The translations under genes and the position numbers were made by a program. Shown here piece after piece: positions 1 to 7,390 of a stretch of 10,947 bases of DNA. The stretch is from the NCBI GenBank assembly GCA_012517635.1, contig JAAYUP010000389.1, positions 1 to 10,947 on the forward strand, read 5' to 3'. The notes under the pieces were generated by a model, which saw only the letters and a list, made by a program, of their open reading frames with translations, had not been told where the DNA came from and did not search any database. The stretch comes from Candidatus Atribacter alterifermentans (GTDB lineage Bacteria > Atribacterota > Atribacteria > Atribacterales > Atribacteraceae). Every line of letters begins with the position of its first letter. Position 1 is the first letter of the stretch.

Positions 1-190
1 GGCTCATCACTTCACGACTCGGTATGCCCAGTGCTTGGGCGATACCTTTAGTAAAATAAGTTTTTCCAGCACCTAACTGGCCAGACAAAAGGATAGGAAT
101 TCCTGGTTGAAAATATTTCTGAGTGTATTGACTAGCAATTTTCATAGTTTCAGTTTCACTAGATGATAAATGCCTTTCAAGAAGGGTCAT
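1..190 (-). CDS. tsaE: TsaE, tRNA t6A37 threonylcarbamoyladenosine ATPase (partial, C-terminus beyond the window)
   Basis: Only the first 63 residues are present; the gene runs off the left edge. TsaE is the P-loop ATPase that works with TsaB and TsaD to make N6-threonylcarbamoyladenosine at position 37 of ANN-decoding tRNAs in the cytoplasm. The visible part carries the Walker A motif GQLGAGKT at residues 37-44, preceded by a hydrophobic strand (IPILLS), and ends in REVMS, where the family's SPT switch motif is expected. The ATG at 190-188 overlaps the alr stop codon as ATGA (187-190), so translation is probably coupled to alr. It is the last visible gene of the nine-gene run. The family is about 150 residues, so roughly 90 are missing. 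Identification rests on the P-loop context and on the common alr/nnr-tsaE neighbourhood. Confidence 0.9.
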   Translation of the reverse strand, partial: MTLLERHLSSSETETMKIASQYTQKYFQPGIPILLSGQLGAGKTYFTKGIAQALGIPSREVMS

Positions 191-1323
191 ATCACTATCC
201 GATTTTTAATCCTATTAAAACTGCAAAGAATTTCATGGGGAATGGTTTCTGCCCAAGCAGCCATTTCTTCCGCTCGTATTTCATCGGGTCCATCTGGTCC
301 AAGAATTGTCACTAAGTCTCCCCTTTTCACATCAGGAATGGCGGTAACATCGACCATTATTTGATCCATGGAAATGACCCCTAAGCATTTCGCCCGTTGT
401 CCTTTAATTAAAACCTCCATTCGGTTTGAAAGGCGACGTAGAAGACCTTGAGCATAGCCGATTGGAATAACTGCCAGTCGAGTCTGACGCTGAGTGATAT
501 AGGTTCCCCCATACCCGACACAACATCCGGATGGGAGATTTTTAAGATGTTTGATACGGCTTTTTATTCTCATTACTGGAGACAAACCAAGCGATCGGGC
601 TGGTGAAGGATCGGATATCGGCGAAACGCCAAAAAGCGCAATCCCCACTCTCACCAAATCTAAATGATAATCTGGGAAAAAAAGGAAGCCAGCACTATTA
701 CAACAATGTTTTTCTAAATCTTGAACTGGAATTTGGTTTAAATACGAAATTTTTTGTATGGAGTTTTGAAAAATTTCAAATTGTTGATGGGTATAAGTCG
801 GATTTTTTTCTGAACTAGCAAAATGGGTCATGATTCCCTTTAAATGCAAATAGGGATGATGTCCAATTTGAGCAATGAGTGATTCACTCAGTTCTTCAGG
901 CAAAAAACCCATCCGACCCATCCCTGTATCAACTTTTAAATGAAATTCAAGTGCTTGTTGATTGGATTGAACAGCAGATTTTAACTGTTCCCATTCTTCT
1001 TGGGAAGAAAGGGCTGGTACCAAGTGATTTTTAAATATTCCTGGGATCTCTTGGTCAATAAACCCTCCTAATAAATAGATTGTTCCTTTTATTCCGGATT
1101 GACGAAGGGCTTCTCCCTCTTGAACAGTTGCAACTCCAAAGCGATTCATTCCCCACTTCTGAAGGAGTAAAACGCTTTCTAATCCGTGTCCGTAAGCATC
1201 TGCCTTAACGACACCAATGATCCGAGAGGCATGAGGAATGGTTAGATGTTGTTGGATTCGGTTGAAATTAGTATGGAGTGAATGTGAGTCAATCTCCATC
1301 CACAATGGGTATTCGATACTCAC
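187..1323 (-). CDS. alr: Alanine racemase
   Basis: A 378-residue, fold-type III, PLP-dependent alanine racemase of full family length. It interconverts L- and D-alanine in the cytoplasm to supply D-Ala for peptidoglycan. The PLP lysine is K40 in VVKADAYGHG. The catalytic tyrosine of the second domain lies in VGYGGTY. The RVGIALFG segment keeps the arginine that contacts the PLP ring nitrogen, although RPGIALYG is more usual. The MDQ motif appears as ISMDQ instead of CMDQ, and the C-terminus EILCSFNRI matches the usual EILC ending. I chose the GTG at 1323 because AAAGGTGG (1333-1340) sits nine bases upstream, and because it places W-x-EID about eight residues from the N-terminus, as in homologues. 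The start lies inside nnr, giving a 35-base overlap. The stop overlaps the tsaE start. It is one of two fold-III racemase-like enzymes here; the other is at 7391-8464. Confidence 0.96.
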   Translation of the reverse strand: MSIEYPLWMEIDSHSLHTNFNRIQQHLTIPHASRIIGVVKADAYGHGLESVLLLQKWGMNRFGVATVQEGEALRQSGIKGTIYLLGGFIDQEIPGIFKNHLVPALSSQEEWEQLKSAVQSNQQALEFHLKVDTGMGRMGFLPEELSESLIAQIGHHPYLHLKGIMTHFASSEKNPTYTHQQFEIFQNSIQKISYLNQIPVQDLEKHCCNSAGFLFFPDYHLDLVRVGIALFGVSPISDPSPARSLGLSPVMRIKSRIKHLKNLPSGCCVGYGGTYITQRQTRLAVIPIGYAQGLLRRLSNRMEVLIKGQRAKCLGVISMDQIMVDVTAIPDVKRGDLVTILGPDGPDEIRAEEMAAWAETIPHEILCSFNRIKNRIVI

Positions 1324-2878
1324 AGTTTTTAACCACCTTTATAGCGTATGGTATAGAGTTTGTTAAGTCACTGGCGAGAAGTTGATGAGACTGCTTTTGA
1401 TATAAATCTGATGATAATCCATGAAGGAATACCCCGGTCACGGCACTGATAAACGGAGATTTACCCTGGGCTAATAAAGAAGCAATGATTCCAGTTAAAA
1501 CATCTCCACTCCCAGCGGTAGCGAGATTGGGATTTCCAGTTGGGTTGATGGCAATTTCTCCCTGGGGAGATACGACAATTGTTCCCGGTCCCTTTAATAC
1601 TGTGATACAGCCAAAATATTGAGACAAAGCACAACTGGCGGCAATACGATTTTCAGCAATTGAAGAAGCAGTACGGTTAAGGAGTCGTCCCATTTCTCCT
1701 TCGTGAGGAGTAAGAATCCAACCTGTTAAGCGATTTTTCCAGAGTTCCCGATTGGCTGCAATAGCATTTAACGCATCGGCATCGATTACCCCAGAGACCG
1801 GTGATTTTTCAATAATTTTTTCAATAAAATACCTGGTTGCTGGAGATGTACCCAATCCGGGGCCAATAGCGATTGAACGGCATTTTCGTTGTAAGATGGC
1901 TTCATAGATTTCATCGGCGTGATGAGGTAGGTATTTCCATTGAGTGTTTTTTTGATTCGTAGAAAGAATGGCACTCACTACTTCAGGAATAAAGGTCTTA
2001 ACCAAGGGAGCTAATTGTGAATTGGTTGCCCAAATAACCATCCCTGCTCCGCTTCGATAGGCGGCTTGGCAGGTTAGAAGACCAGCTCCGGTCATAGCAG
2101 GGCTTCCGGCAACAACCATGACAACCCCGGCACTGATCTTATTGCTGAGAAAAGTTTTATCCGGTAAAAATGGGCGGATAAAATCAGGGGTAATTAAAAA
2201 GCCTTCCTGAGGAATATCCTCATTATCTTGATGAAAGGGGATTCCGATATCGGTTAGATGGATTATTCCACAGTATTCTCGAGCAGGAGCTACGAAGAGG
2301 CCCCTCTTTAACATTCCTAAAGTGATGGTATGATGGGCTTTCACTGCCACTCCCATGACTTTTCCCCAAGTTGCATCAACTCCCGAAGGAACATCTACAG
2401 CAATAACCAATGATTCCTTGGCCTCATTTATAGCATTGATAACTTCTCGAAAAATACCCTCAACGTTTTTCGATAATCCAGTTCCAAACAAAGCATCGAT
2501 AATGAGAGTGTTTTGAGGAAAACGAGGTGCATTTCCTGGGAATACCCTCTGAATGGGTAAACCGATTCGCTGGCAGATTTCATAATTTAAAGCGGGATCA
2601 TCCTTCAGTCGTTCGGGATTACCGACAAAAAAAATGGTGATAGGCAATGACGGGTGACGAAGGTTGAGATGGCGGGCAATGACCAATCCGTCTCCTCCGT
2701 TATTTCCCGGACCACAGACCACCGCTACTTGATTCCATGGTTTTTCAATTCCAATTTCTCCGATCTTTTCGACAATATTTCTTCCGGCATTCTCCATGAG
2801 CAGCTGAGTTGGAATCCGGTAGGATTCGACCAACTTTTTTTCCAATTTTTGCATAGATTCGGAAGTTATGAGATTCAT
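1289..2878 (-). CDS. nnr: Bifunctional NAD(P)H-hydrate epimerase / NAD(P)H-hydrate dehydratase (NnrE-NnrD fusion)
   Basis: A 529-residue two-domain metabolite-repair enzyme. The N-terminal YjeF_N epimerase domain (about residues 1-215) interconverts R- and S-NAD(P)HX. It shows ENAGR at 29-33, CGPGNNGGDG at 55-64, then DALFGTGL and VDVPSGVDA. The C-terminal ribokinase-like dehydratase domain (about 240-515) converts S-NAD(P)HX back to NAD(P)H at the expense of ADP or ATP. It shows VVAGSPAMTGAG, AIGPGLG, VIDADALN, LTPHEGEM, LKGPGTIV and the nucleotide-binding GSGDVLTG near residue 455; GTGDVL is the commoner form. The length fits a complete fusion. The ATG at 2878 overlaps the acpS stop as ATGA. 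The 3' end overlaps alr by 35 bases. The acpS-nnr-alr-tsaE order is widespread in bacteria and strengthens the call. ADP versus ATP use cannot be decided from the sequence. Confidence 0.96.
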   Translation of the reverse strand: MNLITSESMQKLEKKLVESYRIPTQLLMENAGRNIVEKIGEIGIEKPWNQVAVVCGPGNNGGDGLVIARHLNLRHPSLPITIFFVGNPERLKDDPALNYEICQRIGLPIQRVFPGNAPRFPQNTLIIDALFGTGLSKNVEGIFREVINAINEAKESLVIAVDVPSGVDATWGKVMGVAVKAHHTITLGMLKRGLFVAPAREYCGIIHLTDIGIPFHQDNEDIPQEGFLITPDFIRPFLPDKTFLSNKISAGVVMVVAGSPAMTGAGLLTCQAAYRSGAGMVIWATNSQLAPLVKTFIPEVVSAILSTNQKNTQWKYLPHHADEIYEAILQRKCRSIAIGPGLGTSPATRYFIEKIIEKSPVSGVIDADALNAIAANRELWKNRLTGWILTPHEGEMGRLLNRTASSIAENRIAASCALSQYFGCITVLKGPGTIVVSPQGEIAINPTGNPNLATAGSGDVLTGIIASLLAQGKSPFISAVTGVFLHGLSSDLYQKQSHQLLASDLTNSIPYAIKVVKNCEYRIPIVDGD

Positions 2879-3279
2879 TGTTCAACCTCAGTATTTTCGA
2901 AACCTCTTTCCACGCCGATCGCGACGGCTATGACCATCTCGGCGGTGTGGGAAAGGGAGAGTGATATATTTTCAAACTTCTGTTGTAATATTTTTTCGGA
3001 TAAGGCAACCCAGGGTTTCCCAGAAGGGTGATGAAAAACCTGAATATGTTTCCAGCTCGGATTCAGTTCGTTTTGAAGAAAAATTTTCTTAACGGCTTCT
3101 TTTATAGCGAAGAGCGAGGCAACTCCTTCTACAAAACGTCGCTCGCTCTTACCACGGTAATACTCGAGCTCAGCTGGAGTGGCAATTCGGTTTACAAACC
3201 TATCACCACATCGGTTTAAAGTTTTTTTCACCTTCAAGAGGTTGATGAGATCGATACCAATGTAGATTTTTGGGTTCAT
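2875..3279 (-). CDS. acpS: Holo-[acyl-carrier-protein] synthase
   Basis: A 134-residue 4'-phosphopantetheinyl transferase of the AcpS type. It moves the phosphopantetheine arm of CoA onto apo-ACP, activating it for fatty acid synthesis. Magnesium-binding residues are visible as D10 in GIDLI and E61 in FAIKEAVKK. Further family landmarks are ATPAELEYY (33-41), PSGKPWV (85-91) and SLSHT at 108-112 near the C-terminus. The length is slightly above the usual 115-130 because of a short C-terminal tail. The ATG at 3279 overlaps the EF-G-like stop as ATGA, and the 3' end overlaps nnr the same way, so this gene is coupled on both sides. A GAAGAGG stretch just upstream, inside the preceding gene, probably serves as the ribosome site. 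Confidence 0.95.
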   Translation of the reverse strand: MNPKIYIGIDLINLLKVKKTLNRCGDRFVNRIATPAELEYYRGKSERRFVEGVASLFAIKEAVKKIFLQNELNPSWKHIQVFHHPSGKPWVALSEKILQQKFENISLSLSHTAEMVIAVAIGVERGFENTEVEQ

Positions 3280-5363
3280 CCGGCCTCTTCTTTTTCTTTT
3301 TTGGCTTTTTGGATGATACCTTCGGCGATTTGAGCTGGAACTTCCTCATAATTTGAAAACGTCATTTTATATGATCCTCTGCCTTGAGTCAGAGAGCGAA
3401 GATCAACTGAATAGCGGAAAATTTCAGCTAAAGGGACATTGGCTCGAATGACTTGGTATCCATCCTGGGGATCCATCCCTAAGATTCTCCCTCGCCGACT
3501 ATTAATATCTCCAATCACATCTCCCATGTATTCTTCTGGAACAGTGATTTCCAGATTCATGATTGGCTCAAGTAGAACCGGATTACATTCCAGGCATCCT
3601 TTTTTCAAAGCCATTGAACCGGCAATTTTAAATGCCATATCCGATGAATCAACCGGATGGAAAGATCCATCATAAACCGTAACCCGGATATCAATAATTG
3701 GATAACCTGCTAAAACTCCTTCCAGCATTGCTTCCTGAACGCCTTTTTCTACCGAAGGAATATAATTACGGGGAATTGCTCCCCCGACAATTTTATCCAC
3801 AAATTCAAAACCCTTCCCTCGAGGAAGTGGTTCAAGCTCCAGCCAACAATGACCGTATTGTCCTCTTCCTCCTGATTGTCTCTTATACTTCCCCTCTACC
3901 TTGGTTGTTCCCTTAATGGTTTCCTTATAGGGAACTTTTGGAATAGCTAAGCCAACTTCTACTCCAAATTTTCGTTTCATTTTCTCAATTAATACATCGA
4001 GATGAATGTCCCCATATCCGTAGAGAACATATTCTTTGGTATCAGGATCGCGGATTTCTTTGATGGTAGGGTCTTCTTCCAACATACGGCTGATTCCTAA
4101 ACTGATTTTATCTTCATCGCCACGCCCCAGAGGCTTAACACTTGATAAATAATTTGCTTCTGGATATTTCAGATTAGCAAAAACAATTGGTTTTTCCTTT
4201 TCTGATATGGTATCACCGAGGTAAATTTCATTAATTTTAGCGATGGCACCCATGTCTCCTGGACCAATTTCGGTTACAGACTCCTGGTATTTCCCTCGTA
4301 GGGTTAGTAATTGCCCAACTTTTTCTTCGGTATTCCGAGAGGCATTGAATAAACGGGAGTCAGAAGTTAATTTTCCTGAAAAAACCCTTACTAAGGCTAA
4401 TTTTCCTACATAAGGATCGCTGATTATTTTATAAACATAAGCCGAAAAGGGCTCGGTTTCGCTACATTTTCTTTCAATAACTTCATTCGTTTTCGGATTC
4501 ATACCTTGAATGGGAGGACGATCAAGCGGTGATGGGGCATAATGGCATAAAGCATCCCCGAGAAGAGACACACCTCGGTCGGTTAAACCAGATCCACACA
4601 ACACTGGAAAGAGTTTTCGCTGAAGAATTGCTTGTCGAAGGGTTTCTTTAAGAATTTCAGGATCGATTGCTTGTCCTTCTAAATACATGTTTAATAATTC
4701 ATCATTGGTTTCGGCAATATTTTCGACCAGAAAATCATGTATTTCTTGAGCTTTATTTTGAAGATCGGTTGGTATTGTGTCTTCCTTTAATGATTTTCCA
4801 TCGGCTTGGAAATACAATGCTTTCATTGCTAAAACATCGACAACACCCTGAAAGTTACTTTCTTTCCCTATTGGAATGTAAAGTGGGGTCGCTTTCGAAG
4901 AGAGATCGTTTTGTATTTCCCTTAAGACTTTATCAAAATTGGCTCCGTCTCGATCCATCTTGTTGATGAAAAAGAAAACCGGGAGCTTATTCTTTTCTAA
5001 ATAAGTCCAACTCCGCTCTACACCAACTTCAACTCCAGAAACTCCACAAACTGGGATTAACCCGCAATCGACCGCACGGAGAGCGCCTAAAACATTTCCG
5101 ACAAAATCAGCATATCCGGGTGTATCGATTAAATTGATTTTTTTTCCCTGCCATTCAAATGGGAGCACTGAGAGGTCAATTGATATTCCTCTTTTTATTT
5201 CTTCCGGTTCCCAGTCAGATACAGTATTTCCTTCTTCGACTTTTCCCTTTCGAGAAATGAGCCCCGAATGATAAAGCAATGCTTCGGCAAGAGTTGTTTT
5301 CCCTGCCCCTGCATGTGAAAATAATCCAACGTTTCGAATGTCTTTACTGTCATACTTTTTCAA
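3276..5363 (-). CDS. fusA: Elongation factor G-like GTPase (EF-G2 type)
   Basis: A 695-residue, full-length EF-G architecture: GTPase domain (about 1-275), beta-barrel domain II, domain III, a domain IV-like region and a C-terminal domain V. The G1 loop is SHAGAGKTT (16-24), where canonical EF-G has AHIDAGKTT. Switch I reads KRGISID (57-63), with S61 in the usual threonine position. G3 is DTPGYADF (80-87), with Tyr84 where EF-G has the catalytic histidine. G4 is NKMD (134-137). As far as I know this pattern marks the EF-G2/FusA2 paralogues rather than the housekeeping translocase, so the role is probably ribosome-associated but not certainly translocation. No rpsL, rpsG or tuf gene is adjacent, which supports a paralogue. 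The start is the TTG at 5363: GGAGG (5372-5376) lies eight bases upstream, inside the end of the preceding gene, whose TAA is one base away. Confidence 0.9.
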   Translation of the reverse strand: MKKYDSKDIRNVGLFSHAGAGKTTLAEALLYHSGLISRKGKVEEGNTVSDWEPEEIKRGISIDLSVLPFEWQGKKINLIDTPGYADFVGNVLGALRAVDCGLIPVCGVSGVEVGVERSWTYLEKNKLPVFFFINKMDRDGANFDKVLREIQNDLSSKATPLYIPIGKESNFQGVVDVLAMKALYFQADGKSLKEDTIPTDLQNKAQEIHDFLVENIAETNDELLNMYLEGQAIDPEILKETLRQAILQRKLFPVLCGSGLTDRGVSLLGDALCHYAPSPLDRPPIQGMNPKTNEVIERKCSETEPFSAYVYKIISDPYVGKLALVRVFSGKLTSDSRLFNASRNTEEKVGQLLTLRGKYQESVTEIGPGDMGAIAKINEIYLGDTISEKEKPIVFANLKYPEANYLSSVKPLGRGDEDKISLGISRMLEEDPTIKEIRDPDTKEYVLYGYGDIHLDVLIEKMKRKFGVEVGLAIPKVPYKETIKGTTKVEGKYKRQSGGRGQYGHCWLELEPLPRGKGFEFVDKIVGGAIPRNYIPSVEKGVQEAMLEGVLAGYPIIDIRVTVYDGSFHPVDSSDMAFKIAGSMALKKGCLECNPVLLEPIMNLEITVPEEYMGDVIGDINSRRGRILGMDPQDGYQVIRANVPLAEIFRYSVDLRSLTQGRGSYKMTFSNYEEVPAQIAEGIIQKAKKEKEEAG

Positions 5364-5364
5364 A

Positions 5365-5667
5365 TTAATTTCCTCCCTTCACCGTCTTCTCATTATCAAT
5401 TGGTTTTATTTCTTCAAGGATAGTGCCGGGTATGGTATTTCCTGGTAAGGTTTGCTTCGAATAAATAATAGAAATACTTGATGAATGATCCCACAACTTA
5501 TGCCAGCTATATCCTTCTTGGGCATAATTTTCACTCAAGAGATAAAACCAAAGTGCGATAGCAAAACCAAGAGCATACCATTTGATTTCCCGATCATGAT
5601 GGTACCAGGTTTTCATTTTTTTCCAACTTTTTTTAAAAAGGTTGATGATAAGTGATATTTTAATCAT
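5365..5667 (-). CDS. Small single-pass membrane protein resembling the N-terminal anchor of CdaR (YbbR-domain-less)
   Basis: A 100-residue protein of uncertain identity. A basic cytoplasmic segment (1-28, rich in K, R and H) precedes one membrane helix at about 29-46 (KWYALGFAIALWFYLLSE). A short, probably extracytoplasmic tail of about 50 residues follows. The helix with its LWFYLL pattern and basic lead resembles the start of CdaR (YbbR), the membrane regulator of the diadenylate cyclase CdaA, and the gene directly follows cdaA with an ATGA overlap (5664-5667). CdaR proteins, however, continue with several YbbR repeats, and none is present. The TAA is one base before the EF-G-like TTG start, and the ribosome site of that gene lies within this one, so there is no room for a hidden extension. 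It could be a degenerate CdaR or an unrelated small CdaA partner. Position and helix are seen; the function is inferred. Confidence 0.7.
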   Translation of the reverse strand: MIKISLIINLFKKSWKKMKTWYHHDREIKWYALGFAIALWFYLLSENYAQEGYSWHKLWDHSSSISIIYSKQTLPGNTIPGTILEEIKPIDNEKTVKGGN

Positions 5668-6425
5668 AGTTTGCGATAGAGAATTTTAAGCATTTTTTTC
5701 AAGGTATTGGTTTCAATGTCCCAAGCCATTTTACCCTGAACAGCGATCGATATCTTTCCAGTGGTTTCTGAAACCACCAGAGATAGTGCATCAGTTTGCT
5801 CTGTGATGCCTATTCCAGCTCGATGTCGGGTACCAACTAACTTTTTAACCTCAGTTTTTTCTGCTAAGGGGAGAATACACCCAGCAGCGATAATCCGATT
5901 TTCTTTAATAATAATCGCTCCGTCGTGCAAGGGCGATTCAGTTAAAAAAATTGAATAAACTAATTCGGATGAAAAAATGGCATCGATAGCGATACCAGTT
6001 TGAAGAAAATCACGCAAATCATTATTCCTCTCCAATACAACCAAGGCTCCAATTTTCTTACGAGAGAGAGTTTGGCAGGTTATGGCAATTTCATCGATAA
6101 ACTTGGTTCGATCTTCTTCACTGTGAAAAAAAAAACGGGATGTGCTATCTGGGCGGTGATAAGCCCGGTTGACATAGAGACGGCGAAGCTCAGGTTGAAA
6201 AACAATTAAAGCTCCGCAAATATAAGCAATCAGAATAACCTTCCAAATAAAATTTAACTCTTTTAATCCTGAAAAATTGGCTATACCGGCAATTGCAAAA
6301 AAAACCATGAGGAATCGTAAAACCGAATAAAGCGAAGTTCCCTTGGTGATTGAAAACAATCGAAAAGATAAATATAAAATTAAAATAAGTTCGATTGTCC
6401 ACCGCCAGTATGCAGAAAGATTCAA
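5664..6425 (-). CDS. cdaA: Diadenylate cyclase CdaA (c-di-AMP synthase)
   Basis: A 253-residue membrane-bound cyclase that condenses two ATP into the second messenger c-di-AMP, which controls potassium and osmotic balance and cell-wall homeostasis in many bacteria. Three hydrophobic segments fill residues 8-76, ending in the family landmark VFQPELRR (75-82). The DAC (DisA_N) domain follows, with the catalytic DGA motif at 168-170 (SPLHDGAII) and RHR at 200-202 (GTRHRAGIG), then SLVVSETTG. The length is slightly short of the usual 270 or so, but all key motifs are present, so it should be active. The start is the TTG at 6425, with GGAGG (6435-6439) nine bases upstream; the nearby ATG at 6433 stops after three codons. 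It lies 15 bases after argF and overlaps the CdaR-like gene by four bases. glmM, the usual third partner, is absent from the window. Confidence 0.95.
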   Translation of the reverse strand: MNLSAYWRWTIELILILYLSFRLFSITKGTSLYSVLRFLMVFFAIAGIANFSGLKELNFIWKVILIAYICGALIVFQPELRRLYVNRAYHRPDSTSRFFFHSEEDRTKFIDEIAITCQTLSRKKIGALVVLERNNDLRDFLQTGIAIDAIFSSELVYSIFLTESPLHDGAIIIKENRIIAAGCILPLAEKTEVKKLVGTRHRAGIGITEQTDALSLVVSETTGKISIAVQGKMAWDIETNTLKKMLKILYRKL

Positions 6426-6440
6426 TAGTACATTCCTCCG

Positions 6441-7376
6441 CTAACTCATGATCAATGCCAACAAGGCCTTTTGTGCATGGAGTCGGTTTTCGGCTTCATC
6501 GATGACAACTGAATGTGAGCCGTCCATAACCTCATCAGTAATTTCAAGATTTCTGTGGGCTGGCATGCAATGGAGGACAATGACATCAGGTCGAGCTTTA
6601 TCAAGGATATTCTGGTTGACCTGGAGCTTCTGGAAATGACGAATCCTTTCCTCCATTTCATTTTCTTTCCCCATGCTAGCCCAGACATCGGTGTAGATAA
6701 CATTGGCATCCTGAGCGGCCACCTCTGGGTTAACTTCATGGATAATGATTGCTCCTGATTCACGCCCCTTCTCTTGAGCCCAATCCCATATTTCGGTTAG
6801 TGGTTGATAATTGTTTGGAGAACAAATAGTAAGATTGAGCCCCAAGATTCCTGCTGCAACGAGCCAAGAATGACAAACATTGTTGCCATCACCAAAATAG
6901 GATATTTTTTGACCCTTTATCGTTCCCCTTTTTTCCAAAATAGTCAACAGATCTCCTAAAATCTGACAGGGATGATGGAGATCAGAAAGTCCATTAATAA
7001 GTGGTATTTGCGCATATTTTGCCATCTGGATAAGGTTATCATGGCTAAAGGTTCGAATCATAATCGCCTCGACCATACGATCGAGGACCATTGCCACATC
7101 TTTAATTGCTTCCCGCTTCCCTAATCCTACTTCTTGAGGGCTAATGTACATTGCTTTTCCACCTAGTTGATGCATAGCTATTTCAAAAGAAACTCGGGTC
7201 CGTAAAGATGGTTTTTCAAAAAGCATAGCCAGGGTTTTTCCGGATAGGATTTCGATTTTCTCCCCCATCATCCAGCGTCTCTTTAAGGCAATTGCCGTTT
7301 CTAAAAGGTAATTAATTTCAGCAGCTGAATAATCGGATAGATTTAAGAAATCTCTTCCTTTAAATACCCACCTCAT
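6441..7376 (-). CDS. argF: Ornithine carbamoyltransferase
   Basis: A 311-residue anabolic-type ornithine transcarbamylase that makes citrulline from carbamoyl phosphate and L-ornithine in arginine synthesis. The carbamoyl-phosphate loop is SLRTR at 57-61, where STRTR is the commonest form. HPCQ is at 135-138 and DVWASMG at 230-236; SMG is the ornithine-site motif of true OTCases. HCMPAHR at 269-275 stands for the usual HCLPAHR. These argue for ornithine over aspartate as substrate. Putrescine or acetylornithine carbamoyltransferase is less likely but not excluded. The ATG at 7376 is preceded by AAAGGAAGGG (7381-7390) four bases away. The gap from the racemase-like gene is 14 bases, and 15 bases separate it from cdaA. 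No other arginine gene is in the window, so it is separated from a classical arg cluster and paired with a possible ornithine racemase. Confidence 0.94.
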   Translation of the reverse strand: MRWVFKGRDFLNLSDYSAAEINYLLETAIALKRRWMMGEKIEILSGKTLAMLFEKPSLRTRVSFEIAMHQLGGKAMYISPQEVGLGKREAIKDVAMVLDRMVEAIMIRTFSHDNLIQMAKYAQIPLINGLSDLHHPCQILGDLLTILEKRGTIKGQKISYFGDGNNVCHSWLVAAGILGLNLTICSPNNYQPLTEIWDWAQEKGRESGAIIIHEVNPEVAAQDANVIYTDVWASMGKENEMEERIRHFQKLQVNQNILDKARPDVIVLHCMPAHRNLEITDEVMDGSHSVVIDEAENRLHAQKALLALIMS

Positions 7377-7390
7377 AATACCCTTCCTTT

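Noticed and set aside
2654..3031. A 125-codon plus-strand frame across the acpS-nnr junction.
   Set aside because: It is antisense to two conserved genes and has no motif or ribosome site.
6452..6763. A 103-codon minus-strand frame inside argF.
   Set aside because: It lies entirely within the well-supported argF in another frame and contains no recognisable motif.
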